Positions 38,956 through 48,785 of a DNA stretch of 64,000 bases are shown one piece after another. Under the pieces are notes generated by a model. It made no database searches and had not been told where the DNA came from. It saw only the letters and a list, made by a program, of their open reading frames with translations. A program made the translations under genes and the position numbers. Numbering within the stretch: position 1 is the first letter of the stretch; every line of letters starts with the position of its first letter. The DNA is taken from positions 62,001 to 126,000 of the forward strand of contig JAPDPQ010000007.1 in NCBI GenBank assembly GCA_034506395.1, given 5' to 3'. Origin of the DNA: a candidate division KSB1 bacterium. Lineage in GTDB: Bacteria > Zhuqueibacterota > Zhuqueibacteria > Thermofontimicrobiales > Thermofontimicrobiaceae.

Positions 38956-39119
38956 AAATTTAAAAATTCTAAAATTTGAACCGTGAAATGTTTTGATGAT
39001 GCTTCTATATAAGGTTTAGTAGAGAGGTTAATTTTGAGACGAAAGGTTTTTTTGTGAGAGTTAAAAGATCATATTAAGCATTCAGTTTCATTTGTGATTT
39101 TCAAATAAGGAGAGCAAAA

Positions 39120-40031
39120 TTGGAATCGAGCGTATTTGAAGAATTGAAAAATTTGGTCACAGAGCAAAGAAATCCTAATACGATGGATATTGATTCTAAA
39201 TCTGTGGAAGAGATCCTGCGGATCATCAATAATGAGGACAAAAAAGTCCCGCTGGCTGTTGAAAAAGAAATCCCTTACATTAAGCAGGCTGTGGAAATTA
39301 TCGTCGAAGCCTTCAAAAAGGGTGGGCGATTGATTTATATTGGAGCAGGGACAAGTGGCCGCCTTGGGGTATTGGACGCATCCGAATGTCCGCCGACGTT
39401 TGGAACAGATCCCGAGATGATACAGGGCATCATTGCTGGTGGATATAAGGCTTTGGTGCGCGCTCAAGAAGGCGCTGAGGATAAGCGGGAGCAAGGCGGT
39501 TTGGACTTGATGCAACTAAATTTTACAGCAAAAGACGTGGCCTGTGGTATTGCCGCAAGTCGCCGAACACCTTATGTGGTTGGGGCAATTGAAAAGGCCA
39601 GAGAAATCGGCGCAAAGACAATTTACATCACTTGCACACCGCGTGAAGAAATGAATTTGGACGTGGACGTGGCGATTTGTCCAGTTGTTGGACCAGAGGT
39701 GATTATGGGATCCACTCGAATGAAAGCTGGAACGGCACAGAAACTGGTTTTGAATATGTTGACAACAACTGCCATGATTCGGTTGGGAAAGGTTTATGGC
39801 AACATGATGGTGGATCTCCAAATGAATTCTAAAAAATTAGAAGAACGCTCGAAACGGACGGTAATGATGGTGACCGGGGTTGATTATGAAACTGCCAGTC
39901 GCGTCTTAAAGCAGGCCAAGGGTCATGTGAAAACTGCCTTGGTAATGATTTTAAAGAATGTGGATCGGGAGGAGGCTCAACGTCGGCTAATTCTCGCTGA
40001 TGGATTTGTTCGGAAGGCAATTGAAAGCTAA
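39120..40031 (+). CDS. murQ: N-acetylmuramic acid 6-phosphate etherase
   Basis: MurQ splits the lactyl ether of MurNAc-6-P to give GlcNAc-6-P and lactate in cell-wall recycling. The 303-residue product has [49 protein letters not shown] and [29 protein letters not shown], all MurQ signatures. The TTG start is supported by AAGGAGAG 6 bases before it. It uses the product of AnmK (14126-15313), so the window encodes both consecutive steps on opposite sides of the origin. Confidence 0.96.
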   Translation: MESSVFEELKNLVTEQRNPNTMDIDSKSVEEILRIINNEDKKVPLAVEKEIPYIKQAVEIIVEAFKKGGRLIYIGAGTSGRLGVLDASECPPTFGTDPEMIQGIIAGGYKALVRAQEGAEDKREQGGLDLMQLNFTAKDVACGIAASRRTPYVVGAIEKAREIGAKTIYITCTPREEMNLDVDVAICPVVGPEVIMGSTRMKAGTAQKLVLNMLTTTAMIRLGKVYGNMMVDLQMNSKKLEERSKRTVMMVTGVDYETASRVLKQAKGHVKTALVMILKNVDREEAQRRLILADGFVRKAIES

Positions 40032-40037
40032 ACAGCG

Positions 40038-43000
40038 ATGGTTGGACGAGATATCATTGATCAAATAAAAAAATCGCAAGTGCTTCAACAGGTCATTAGC
40101 GAGACGGATTTAAAATCTCAAATCTTGATCAAGGGATTAGCGGGGTCCCTGAAATCAATTTTTCTAGCGATTCTGTTTGAGCACAAAAAGCGGCCAATTC
40201 TTTATGTAACGGCTGATGAAGACCAGGAGGAAATGGTTCGCGAGGACCTGGAACTGATTTTAGGAAGCTATTTTATTGTCCATTTTCCCCAGTTGCATGG
40301 TCTTGCTTTTGCTCGAGGGTTTGTGGAACTGAATCGCAAAGGGCAATTCCTTTCCGCCATCGAGCAATTGATCCAGCAACCAAATCGAATAGCAATTACG
40401 AGCGCAAAAAATTTGGTCTTCAAGTTGCCTGCTGTGGATCAGATGATCCAACGAAAAGTTATTCTTTCGACTGGAGAAAAATGCGATTTTGAACGATTAA
40501 AGGTACAATTAATCGAATTGGGTTTTAATCGAGAGAGCGTGGTTGAAAACCCAGGGGAAATGAGTGTCCGCGGGGGACTTATCGATCTATTTCCCATTTC
40601 CAGTGAGTATCCATATCGTGTAGAATTTTTTGGTGACACCATAGAATCAATTCGAATTTTTAATCCCGCAACGCAGCGATCCATACAGTCCGTATCTGAA
40701 ATTCGCATTTATCCCCAGGACTTTGAGAATGGAGCTGATCCTTCAGCTAGTTTTTCAGCAATGTTATTTGAATATTTTCCCCCCGGGAGCATAATTTTTT
40801 GGGATGAACCAGAAGTAATCAAAAAAGATATTGACTCGATCAATCTATATGCATCAAAGAATAATGTAGCGAATAATCGCAATAAAGACGATATAATAGA
40901 TGTTTTCAAATATGATGAAATAGCAAATAAATTAAGATTATTTACAATTATTGATTGCAATTCTTTATTAAGCGATACAACGCCCGATCTTTATCGTTTT
41001 CACTGTTATCCTCAGGAAGTTCTAAGGGGAAATTTGCAGATTTTAAGACAAAAAATACATGCTTATTGCCAGAAAGGAACGATTGAAAATAGTTCAATAT
41101 CGAAAATTTATTTTTTATGTGATCATGATAGTCAGGTAGAGCGATTAGATGAGATTTTTGAAAGCGCCGAGATCAAGTGTGATCGGCTGATGATTAGAAA
41201 TTTTGGACTCAACCAGGGATTCATTTTTGACGAAGTTGGATTAGTCGTATTTACAGATAATCAGTTTTATGGCCGTCCCGTGCGTGGGCGCAGGCGCAAA
41301 AAATTTTCGCGCGGTTTGACGCTGAACCAGCTTCTTTCGCTGAGCGTCGGAGATTTTGTGGTTCATGTCGATCATGGGATTGGTCAATATCAAGGCTTAA
41401 AAAAGATCACAGTCCAGGGTCATGAGCGAGAATGTTTGAGCATTGGTTATCGAGATGGCGATATCCTCTATGTCCCGTTAGATCGTATGGATCGCGTGCA
41501 GAAATATTCTGCAAAAGAAGGAGTTGTGCCGACATTAAGCAAGCTTGGGAGCAAGGATTGGGAACGGCTTAAGCATAAGACGAAGAAGCACATTAAAGAT
41601 ATTGCCAGAGAGCTCATTGCTATCTATGCTCAGCGCAAGGCGCAAAAGGGATTTGCATTTTCAAAGGATACCTTATGGCAAAAAGAATTGGAAGCCTCTT
41701 TTGAATATGAGGACACACCCGATCAAAAGCGTGCTACTGAAGAGATTAAGCGCGATATGGAAAGCGAATATCCAATGGATCGCTTGGTTTGCGGAGATGT
41801 TGGATATGGAAAAACTGAAGTAGCTGTGAGAGCAGCATTCAAGGCTGTAAACGATAATAAACAAGTGGCGATTTTGGTCCCGACGACTGTTTTGGCGCTC
41901 CAGCATTATAATTTATTTAAAGAACGATTGGCCCGCTATCCGATCACTATCGAGATGTTGTCGCGGTTTCGATCTCGCAGCGAACAACAAAGAATTGTGG
42001 AGTTACTTAAAGCTGGGAAAATCGATATTGTGATCGGAACGCATCGTTTGCTGTCGAATGATATCAAATTTAAAGATCTGGGTTTGCTTATTATTGACGA
42101 AGAACATCGCTTTGGGGTGAGCCATAAAGAGCGATTGAAGAAATTGCAACTCAATGTTGATGTAATTAGCATGTCGGCAACACCAATTCCCAGAACCCTC
42201 AACATGGCTATGCTCGGCATTCGCGATATGTCATTGATTGCAACTCCCCCAAAAGACAGACTCCCCATTCACACTGAAATCATTCCTTTCGACAAAAAAC
42301 TGATCCGAGCAGCGATTTTAAGGGAGATTGAACGGGGGGGACAGGTTTTTTTTGTCCACAATCGGGTTCAAACTATTGAAGGAATCGCCAATTATTTGCG
42401 TCGACTCATGCCTGAGGTGAGCTTCGGTGTCGCACATGGCCAGATGGATGAGCGCGATTTGGAGAAGGTAATGTGGGATTTTGCGACGCAAAAATTTCAT
42501 TGTCTGGTGTCGACCATGATCATCGAGTCGGGATTAGATATTCCAAATGTGAATACAATGATCATTAATCGGGCGGATCGATTTGGTTTGTCGCAATTGT
42601 ATCAATTAAGAGGTCGAGTGGGGCGGTCGAACCAACGGGCTTATGCTTATTTGGTGGTTCCTCCGATTCAAATGATAAATCGAAACGCGATAAAGCGATT
42701 ACAAATAATAGAAGAGCTCACTGAACTCGGAGCTGGCTTCAATATTGCGATGCGGGATCTTGAAATTAGGGGTGCGGGTAATATCTTTGGGGCGGAGCAG
42801 AGTGGGCATATCATCGCTTTGGGGTACGAGATGTATGTGAAAATCATCGAGCAGGCCATACAGGAACTGAAATTGGAGCAACAGGGCTTGTCAACGCAAC
42901 CGAGCCAACCGCGTGAAGAAACAAAAGTGGAAATCGATCAGGACGCGTTCTTGCCAGATGATTTTATCGATCCCGCTGAATTGAAAGTCGATATCTATCG

Positions 43001-43376
43001 CCGTTTAGCGAATTGTTCCGATCTGGAGTCGGTAGAGCAGATCGAACAAGAGGTGATCGATCGATTTGGAAGATTACCTGCTCCTGCGAAAAACTTGTTT
43101 AATTTTGTTGCATTAAAGATCATCGGTACTATTTTGGATTTTCGTTTGATCAAAATATCAGATCATACATTGAAAGCTTATTTTGCAAGAGAATTCGGCG
43201 GTTCCTCGCCTCGGGAACTTATAGAAAATAAGGTTTGTTCAATCATGCAAAAAGCAGAAGGAAACTTCTATTTTGTTCAGGAGGGCAAAGGCGGACTCGG
43301 CCTGCACATCGATATTCCCCGGGATGAGCTTGATCCCATTGCTTATGGTAAAGACTTCTTAAAGCGCCTGATATGA
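40038..43376 (+). CDS. mfd: Transcription-repair coupling factor Mfd
   Basis: Mfd pushes stalled RNA polymerase off lesions and recruits UvrA. The 1112-residue product contains the UvrB-like N-terminal domain, the RNA-polymerase-interacting domain (GDFVVHVDHGIGQYQGL, about 440-456), RecG-like translocase motifs (GDVGYGKTEVAVRAAFKAV, IIDEEHRFGV, SATPIPRTLNMA, RADRFGLSQLYQLRGRVGRS), and the C-terminal D7 clamp. It starts 6 bases after murQ. Confidence 0.97.
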   Translation: MVGRDIIDQIKKSQVLQQVISETDLKSQILIKGLAGSLKSIFLAILFEHKKRPILYVTADEDQEEMVREDLELILGSYFIVHFPQLHGLAFARGFVELNRKGQFLSAIEQLIQQPNRIAITSAKNLVFKLPAVDQMIQRKVILSTGEKCDFERLKVQLIELGFNRESVVENPGEMSVRGGLIDLFPISSEYPYRVEFFGDTIESIRIFNPATQRSIQSVSEIRIYPQDFENGADPSASFSAMLFEYFPPGSIIFWDEPEVIKKDIDSINLYASKNNVANNRNKDDIIDVFKYDEIANKLRLFTIIDCNSLLSDTTPDLYRFHCYPQEVLRGNLQILRQKIHAYCQKGTIENSSISKIYFLCDHDSQVERLDEIFESAEIKCDRLMIRNFGLNQGFIFDEVGLVVFTDNQFYGRPVRGRRRKKFSRGLTLNQLLSLSVGDFVVHVDHGIGQYQGLKKITVQGHERECLSIGYRDGDILYVPLDRMDRVQKYSAKEGVVPTLSKLGSKDWERLKHKTKKHIKDIARELIAIYAQRKAQKGFAFSKDTLWQKELEASFEYEDTPDQKRATEEIKRDMESEYPMDRLVCGDVGYGKTEVAVRAAFKAVNDNKQVAILVPTTVLALQHYNLFKERLARYPITIEMLSRFRSRSEQQRIVELLKAGKIDIVIGTHRLLSNDIKFKDLGLLIIDEEHRFGVSHKERLKKLQLNVDVISMSATPIPRTLNMAMLGIRDMSLIATPPKDRLPIHTEIIPFDKKLIRAAILREIERGGQVFFVHNRVQTIEGIANYLRRLMPEVSFGVAHGQMDERDLEKVMWDFATQKFHCLVSTMIIESGLDIPNVNTMIINRADRFGLSQLYQLRGRVGRSNQRAYAYLVVPPIQMINRNAIKRLQIIEELTELGAGFNIAMRDLEIRGAGNIFGAEQSGHIIALGYEMYVKIIEQAIQELKLEQQGLSTQPSQPREETKVEIDQDAFLPDDFIDPAELKVDIYRRLANCSDLESVEQIEQEVIDRFGRLPAPAKNLFNFVALKIIGTILDFRLIKISDHTLKAYFAREFGGSSPRELIENKVCSIMQKAEGNFYFVQEGKGGLGLHIDIPRDELDPIAYGKDFLKRLI

Positions 43377-43441
43377 ATCAATTGTTATCATTGAACCGGT
43401 TTGTCATGAGGCATAAAGAGTCAATTCTAAATGGAGGAAAA

Positions 43442-45217
43442 ATGAACGTCTCCATCATGTACCGAATTATGCTCTATCTTTTGTTCTTGGCTATTATTTT
43501 CTCTGGATGCAAGCGCGAGAAAGCAATAGTGGCGAGAGTTGCTACCACTGCAATTACCATCGGGAATTTTGAAGATGAGTTTGCGAAAGGAAAAACTGCG
43601 GAGGATATTAAAAAAGCAACTCTGGAAGACAAAAGGAAATATTTGGACCAAATGATCGACCACCGACTTAAGGTGATCAACGCCTATCAATTGGGATTAG
43701 ATACCACAAAAGCGATTAGGGATCAGCTAAAAACGCGATCGCAAGGGGAGATGTTCAAGCGATTGGTGGAGTTGCAGGTTATTCAAAAGATTGTCCCAGA
43801 GAACGAGCTTATCACTTATTATGAAAATTCGAAGCGAGAGGTAAAGATAAAGCAAATTGTGGCCAAATTTGACGCGAAGGATCCACAATCCAAGCAATCT
43901 GCCTTGGAGCGCATCAAACGCGTAGAGAGACGGCTAAAAAATCGCGTGGAGTTTGAGAAGCTTGCGAGAGAGTTTTCCGAAGATCAAGAAACCGCACAAA
44001 AAGGAGGTGACAAGGGCTACTTAAAGTGGGGGGTAAATTCTGGTAACAATCCGATATATGTCGCTGCCTTTCGTATGAATGAGAACGAGATATCCCCGAT
44101 AATTGAAGCCGAAGATGGGTATTATATTGTCAAAGTGATGGACATTAAAACATATAATAGCCCATCTTACTTACAACAAAAAGAACGAATTCAGCGCATG
44201 TTTTATTCCCTGAAAAATAAGGAAATCGAAGATGCGTATTATGCATATCTCGATAAATTGCGAGAAAAATATCGGCTAAAATTCAACGATCAGGCAATAG
44301 AATTCTTGCTTCAAAACTACTATGGAGCAAATCAGGATACCAGCTCGATTTCTGCATCTCAGCCAAGTGATAGGCGGAAAAAACAATTGAATATTGATAG
44401 TGTGGCGGCAGAGCATTCGAAACTTGTTTTGGCAAATTTTGTTACTGGAGAAATAACGATTCAAGATCTCGCTGACGAGATCAAAAATATTCACCGCGCG
44501 CGACGTCCCTATTTTAAAACCCCAGAAGAGATTAAAAATTATCTCAATGCCAGATTAGTCCCAGTATTTTTATTGGAAAAGGAGGCGAAGCGTCTTCATT
44601 TGATTCGCGATGAGCAAGTACAGAGACAAGTTAGAATTTTTAAAGAGAATTTAATGCTTCGGGATGCGCAAAAAATTCAGGTTGAAAACAAGGTAAATGT
44701 TACCGACGAGGCCATGATCCAATATTATCATGCCCATCGATCTGACTATATGCATCCTGAAAAACGGGAGATTCAACAAATTTTCGTCAAGGATCAAAAA
44801 TTAGCTGAGACTATCGCCAAGTTAGCGCGCAAGGGAGCTGATTTCGATCGATTATTTGGGAAATATAATGAAAAGGAATCGCTCAAAGAGACGCGCGGGA
44901 AATCGGAAATCACTGCTGGACGAGCGGTTTTTGGTAAACCGTGTTTTTCGATTGAGGTGGGACAAGTCACCGATCCGATTAAGCTGGGTGATGGTTATTT
45001 CGTGAATAAAGTGTTGCGGGTCATTCCACCAACAGAAATGACTTTTGATGAATGCAAGCAATCAATACAGTCCAAGCTGCGGCGCATTGCAGTCGAAAAC
45101 CGAGAACAAGAATGGGTCTCTGAACTTCGAAAACAGATCGATTTTGTAGTTTTCGATAACATCTTGGCCAAGTCTTTCACAAATTTTACCCACCAACAAT
45201 ATGTGGCTTATGAGTGA
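43442..45217 (+). CDS. Parvulin-type peptidyl-prolyl isomerase lipoprotein (large)
   Basis: Product of about 591 residues from the ATG at 43442, chosen because GGAGG lies 6 bases upstream. It opens with a lipobox (LAIIFSGC), so it is probably a lipoprotein facing the periplasm. A SurA-like N-terminal part is followed by a parvulin domain (VKIKQIVAKFD, FEKLAREFSEDQETAQKGGDKGYLKWG, IIEAEDGYYIVKVMDIK; about 130-250) and, after a linker, a second one (REIQQIFVKDQKLAE, FDRLFGKYNEK; about 420-500) that lacks several usual residues and may be inactive. Role: folding or escort of outer-membrane proteins, inferred from family. Confidence 0.88.
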   Translation: MNVSIMYRIMLYLLFLAIIFSGCKREKAIVARVATTAITIGNFEDEFAKGKTAEDIKKATLEDKRKYLDQMIDHRLKVINAYQLGLDTTKAIRDQLKTRSQGEMFKRLVELQVIQKIVPENELITYYENSKREVKIKQIVAKFDAKDPQSKQSALERIKRVERRLKNRVEFEKLAREFSEDQETAQKGGDKGYLKWGVNSGNNPIYVAAFRMNENEISPIIEAEDGYYIVKVMDIKTYNSPSYLQQKERIQRMFYSLKNKEIEDAYYAYLDKLREKYRLKFNDQAIEFLLQNYYGANQDTSSISASQPSDRRKKQLNIDSVAAEHSKLVLANFVTGEITIQDLADEIKNIHRARRPYFKTPEEIKNYLNARLVPVFLLEKEAKRLHLIRDEQVQRQVRIFKENLMLRDAQKIQVENKVNVTDEAMIQYYHAHRSDYMHPEKREIQQIFVKDQKLAETIAKLARKGADFDRLFGKYNEKESLKETRGKSEITAGRAVFGKPCFSIEVGQVTDPIKLGDGYFVNKVLRVIPPTEMTFDECKQSIQSKLRRIAVENREQEWVSELRKQIDFVVFDNILAKSFTNFTHQQYVAYE

Positions 45218-45357
45218 TTGGCTGGTAGATGATCGGATTGTTTTGCCCATATGAATTATTGCCAAGACTGAGATCTTTGTTTCGAATCAAAAAAATGCAT
45301 GATCGAGCGTTATTTCAATTTGTTTGATGAAGCGAATTGCTGAAAGGATGGTCATTC

Positions 45358-46263
45358 GTGTCTGGAAGTGGATTGAATAAAGGAAAAGTTTTTTTTGTTT
45401 TGATGGTGAGTTTGCTGGTTGCGTGCAAATCTTCCAATCGAAACATCCCTAAAGAAAAGCAGCCAATTGTCACGATCGAAGATGGTCAACTCACATTAGA
45501 TGATCTGTTGGGAGCAATACCTATTTCGATGCAATCGCGCGTCTCGATCGAGCAAGTCAATAATTACATTCAACAGTGGATGGAAATGGAGTTGATCTAT
45601 CGGGAGGCGCTGCGAATTGGATTGGATAAAGATGAAGCATTTTTAGCTGAACTGGAGAAATCCAAGCGGAACCTCCTGGTTCAGTTCTATATGGACAGGT
45701 ATCTAGCGGAAAATGAGAAGCCAAGTGATGAAGAGGCGATTAGTTATTACAATGAGAATAAGGAGAGCTATCGGCTTGAGACGGATGAAGTGAGGGCGCT
45801 TCATATTTTGGTTCAGTCACAAGAAGAGGCGGATAAGGCGTATCAGCGGATCAGTGGTGGGGAGTCATTTGAAATAGTGGCTCGCCAGGTGTCGATCGAT
45901 TATGTGGAGAATCAACGGATCGATCTGGGGTATTTTACCCGAGATGAAATTTTGCCAGAGTTGGCTGCAGTGGTTTTTGAAGCTAAAGCTGGGACGGTCA
46001 CGCGGCCCATTAAATCATCATTGGGTTATCATATATTCAAAATTGTGGATCGCAAATCTCGGGGAAGCTATCGAGAATTCGATGCGGTGAAGGATCAGAT
46101 TTCGGCGCGACTAAGTTTTATTCGGAGAAATGAGCGGTACAGGGATTTAATTATTGGTTTGAGAAATAAAACGAACTATAAATTTTATATTGAGCCGCTC
46201 CGAGAATTTTTTAAAGATTCGACTTTTCAGTTGTCTAATGAGATTGTAAATCCGACCCGTTAA
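45358..46263 (+). CDS. Parvulin-type peptidyl-prolyl isomerase lipoprotein
   Basis: Product of about 301 residues. I prefer the GTG at 45358 (AAAGGA about 9 bases before) over the TTG at 45337. A lipobox (LLVAC) follows the hydrophobic stretch, so it should be a lipoprotein. The middle has a helical SurA-like segment (YIQQWMEMELIYREALRIGLDKDEAF), then a parvulin domain (VRALHILVQSQEEADKAYQRISGGESFEIVAR; GYFTRDEILPELAAVVFEAKAGTVTRPIKSSLGYHIFKI, about 160-260). It is the second of three consecutive isomerase genes. Confidence 0.88.
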   Translation: MSGSGLNKGKVFFVLMVSLLVACKSSNRNIPKEKQPIVTIEDGQLTLDDLLGAIPISMQSRVSIEQVNNYIQQWMEMELIYREALRIGLDKDEAFLAELEKSKRNLLVQFYMDRYLAENEKPSDEEAISYYNENKESYRLETDEVRALHILVQSQEEADKAYQRISGGESFEIVARQVSIDYVENQRIDLGYFTRDEILPELAAVVFEAKAGTVTRPIKSSLGYHIFKIVDRKSRGSYREFDAVKDQISARLSFIRRNERYRDLIIGLRNKTNYKFYIEPLREFFKDSTFQLSNEIVNPTR

Positions 46264-46280
46264 TTGGAGTATAACGTGCT

Positions 46281-47561
46281 ATGCGAAAACTATTTTTTAT
46301 TTGTTGGATGATGATTGCCGCGAATAGTGGATTTGCGCAGCAATTGCTTGATAAGGTGGTGGCGGTTATTGAAAATGAAGTCATCTTGCAATCAGAATTG
46401 CGGCAGTATGCGTTAAATATCGCCTTCCAAATGCGGATTGATCCTCGGCGAGAGCCTGAACGATTCGAACAATTAGAGCGTGAGACGCTTCAAAATTTGA
46501 TTAACCAGAAAATTTTATTGGCCAAGGCCGAAGAGGATAGCATTCAAGTTGAAGATCGTCAGGTTGATTCCGTATTGGAAGAGCAAATTAACCGGATGAT
46601 CCAGCAGGTTGGTTCTGAGCAAAAACTTGAAGAACAGTTGGGAATGTCAATCAGCAAACTCAAGCGCAATTTTCGAGAGGAGGTCCGAAAAAACCTCCGG
46701 GTTGAAAAATTGCAGCAGACCAAATTTGCTGAAATAAAGATTAGTCGCCGGGAGGTTGAAGAACTTTATCACGCAATGAAGGACAGCTTGCCAGAATTGA
46801 AAGAGACAGTGGACATTAGTCATATTTTGATCAGTATTAAGCCCGGCAATACTTCAGAACAACTGGCCCGACAGAAAATCACCGAATTATTGAAGCGAGT
46901 GAAGGACGGCGAAGACTTTGCTGAGCTCTGCCGCAAATATTCTGAGGACCCAGGGAGTGCTGCCAGAGGCGGAGAGATCGGATTCATGGAGCGAGGGGAT
47001 TTTGTTCCTGAATTTGAAGAAGTAGCTTTCTTATTAGAGCCAGGACAATTTTCAGATATTGTCAAATCCCGCTATGGCTTTCATATCATCCAATGCCTTG
47101 ATCGCAAGGGGGATAAAATTAATGTGAGGCACTTGCTAATTCGACTTGAACCTACGAATGTCGATGAGGTAGAAACTGAGAAAAGGGCACAGGAAATCCG
47201 TGCAATGCTCAATGATCCAGCGAATGATTTCGCTGCCCTGGCGAAGCAATATTCAGATGATGAGAGCACTCGTGACCAGGGTGGACATTTAGGCCTTTTT
47301 GAGACCGAAAACTTGCAATTGGCTGAATTTAAAACCGTAATCGATACTTTGAAGCCAGGAGCAATTTCCCAGCCGTTTAAAACGAAATATGGCTGGCATA
47401 TTGTGAAATTGAATAGTAAGCAGGAACCTCGCCCCATTGATTTGCGGACCGATTGGGAACGGATTGAGGCTTTTGCGCTAAATATCAAACGCCAAAAGCA
47501 ATTTCAAAAATGGCTGGAGGAAATAAAGAAAGATGTATATGTCGAGGTAAAATTGGATTGA
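46281..47561 (+). CDS. surA: SurA-like periplasmic chaperone / peptidyl-prolyl isomerase
   Basis: Product of 426 residues: a signal peptide (ending GFAQ), the SurA N-terminal domain (LDKVVAVIENEVILQSELRQYA; about 20-160), then two parvulin domains. The first has DISHILISIKPGN and GGEIGFMERGDFVPEFEEVAFLLEPGQFSDIVKSRYGFHIIQ; the second has NVRHLLIRLEPTN and GGHLGLFETENLQLAEFKTVIDTLKPGAISQPFKTKYGWHIVKL. The order is that of SurA, which keeps outer-membrane proteins soluble on the way to the BAM complex. Eighteen bases after the preceding isomerase gene. Confidence 0.92.
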   Translation: MRKLFFICWMMIAANSGFAQQLLDKVVAVIENEVILQSELRQYALNIAFQMRIDPRREPERFEQLERETLQNLINQKILLAKAEEDSIQVEDRQVDSVLEEQINRMIQQVGSEQKLEEQLGMSISKLKRNFREEVRKNLRVEKLQQTKFAEIKISRREVEELYHAMKDSLPELKETVDISHILISIKPGNTSEQLARQKITELLKRVKDGEDFAELCRKYSEDPGSAARGGEIGFMERGDFVPEFEEVAFLLEPGQFSDIVKSRYGFHIIQCLDRKGDKINVRHLLIRLEPTNVDEVETEKRAQEIRAMLNDPANDFAALAKQYSDDESTRDQGGHLGLFETENLQLAEFKTVIDTLKPGAISQPFKTKYGWHIVKLNSKQEPRPIDLRTDWERIEAFALNIKRQKQFQKWLEEIKKDVYVEVKLD

Positions 47562-47616
47562 AACCAATTCAAGTTCAGATGATTGCGGTCATAATTGTTT
47601 TGAAAGGAATTTTGAC

Positions 47617-48297
47617 TTGGCTATGAGAAATGTTTTTTATCTTATTTTATTAGCCATTATCCTCATTCCAACCATCGGTGGCAGTCAAAACTTAGATAAA
47701 AAAAGCCTATTCACCATCGCCCGCCTGAAATACCAGGGGGGCGGCGATTGGTACAATGATCCTTCAATTATTCCGAATTTGTTGGCTTTCCTCGCTCAGG
47801 AGACCAACATCCATACCGCTGTTGATGAGAAAAAAGTCGAGATCATGGATCAGGATTTTTTTGCATATCCTTTTATATTTATGACCGGTCATGGGAGGAT
47901 CACTTTTTCCGATGATGAGGCGCAGCGGTTGCGGAAATATTTGGTCAACGGCGGCTTCCTTTATGCTGATGATGATTATGGGATGGATAAATATTTTCGG
48001 GCAATGATGAAAAAGGTCTTTCCCGATAAAGATTTGGTCGAATTGCCGTTCAATCACCCAATTTATCATTGCCATTTTCATTTTGCTCAAGGCGTTCCCA
48101 AAATACATGAGCATGATGGTGGCCCTCCTCATGCTTACGGTATTTTCCATGAGGGTCGAATGGTTGTATATTACACCTTTAACACCAATATTTCTGATGG
48201 CTGGGCGGATCCAGATGTTCATAAGGATCCCGAAGAGGTGCGGCTTCAGGCGTTGAGGATGGGGGTCAATATCGTGGTGTATGCATTGACGAATTGA
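47617..48297 (+). CDS. DUF4159 family exported protein
   Basis: Product of 226 residues with a signal peptide (LILLAIILIPTIGGSQ). The mature part matches DUF4159: FTIARLKYQGGGDWYNDPSIIPNLLAFL, PFIFMTGHGRITFSDDEAQRLRKYLVNGGFLYADDDYGMDKYF, HGGPPHAYGIFHEGRMVVYYTFNTNISDGWADP. The fold is related to class I glutamine-amidotransferase-like folds in other DUF4159 proteins; function is not established. A TTG start is supported by AAAGGA 8 bases upstream, with an ATG two codons later as alternative. It follows surA by 55 bases and probably ends that operon. Confidence 0.85.
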   Translation: MAMRNVFYLILLAIILIPTIGGSQNLDKKSLFTIARLKYQGGGDWYNDPSIIPNLLAFLAQETNIHTAVDEKKVEIMDQDFFAYPFIFMTGHGRITFSDDEAQRLRKYLVNGGFLYADDDYGMDKYFRAMMKKVFPDKDLVELPFNHPIYHCHFHFAQGVPKIHEHDGGPPHAYGIFHEGRMVVYYTFNTNISDGWADPDVHKDPEEVRLQALRMGVNIVVYALTN

Positions 48298-48654
48298 TGA
48301 ATAATTTGCTAATTTAAGTCAATGGGAGATTGGGGAAGCTGGCACTATTTGATTATCCAACGATTTTGATCAAGCTAATTTTTAAATGTCGATTTGTTGG
48401 ATCAACCAACGTGAGATAGGTTCAGCAATTCGTATTTTCCACATACAGAACCACATTACTTCAAATGTCAGGATCGACTCAGCGCCCCGGCAGGCACTAA
48501 ATAAACTTTTCGACAATTGTGCCCAATTCAATCTGACAATAAAAAAATATCTAAAATAGAGAATTCCAAACGGACATCAGCAAATAATTTTTTATTAGCT
48601 GTATTTGAAATTTTAATAAACTATATTTGGAAAATTGTCTGCGCTGGGTGATAG

Positions 48655-48711
48655 TAAAAGGCTGACGCCTCAATCTCCATCGTGAATAAAAGGCTAACGC
48701 CTTAACTCCAT
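48655..48711. repeat. Two tandem hairpin units, AAAGGCT-ACGCCT
   Basis: Unit 48655-48680 reads TAAAAGGCTGACGCCT and continues CAATCTCCAT; unit 48687-48711 has TAAAAGGCTAACGCCTTA and AACTCCAT. The palindromic AAGGC..GCCTT core suggests a hairpin in RNA. Dispersed short repeats of this sort are common in intergenic DNA. Confidence 0.6.
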
Positions 48712-48730
48712 TTTGATTTTCATAAAAAAA

Positions 48731-48757
48731 ATCCGTTGGCTTCATCTATCCGTTTGG
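48731..48757 (+). repeat. ATCCGTTGG double-motif, copy 1
   Basis: ATCCGTTGG at 48731-48739 and ATCCGTTTGG at 48748-48757, about 30 bases beyond the stop codon of the last permease. Confidence 0.6.
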
Positions 48758-48785
48758 CAAATTTGGGAACAGCTAACAATCCCAG

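Larger units (their letters stand above)
48298..48785. other. Intergenic region with short tandem repeat
   Basis: About 490 bases between converging genes. It contains two copies of a unit TAAAAGGCT(g/a)ACGCCT (48655-48680, 48687-48711; period 32), each able to fold as a small AAGGC/GCCTT hairpin, and at 48731-48757 one copy of the ATCCGTTGG double-motif found around the ABC operon. No gene seen. Confidence 0.6.
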
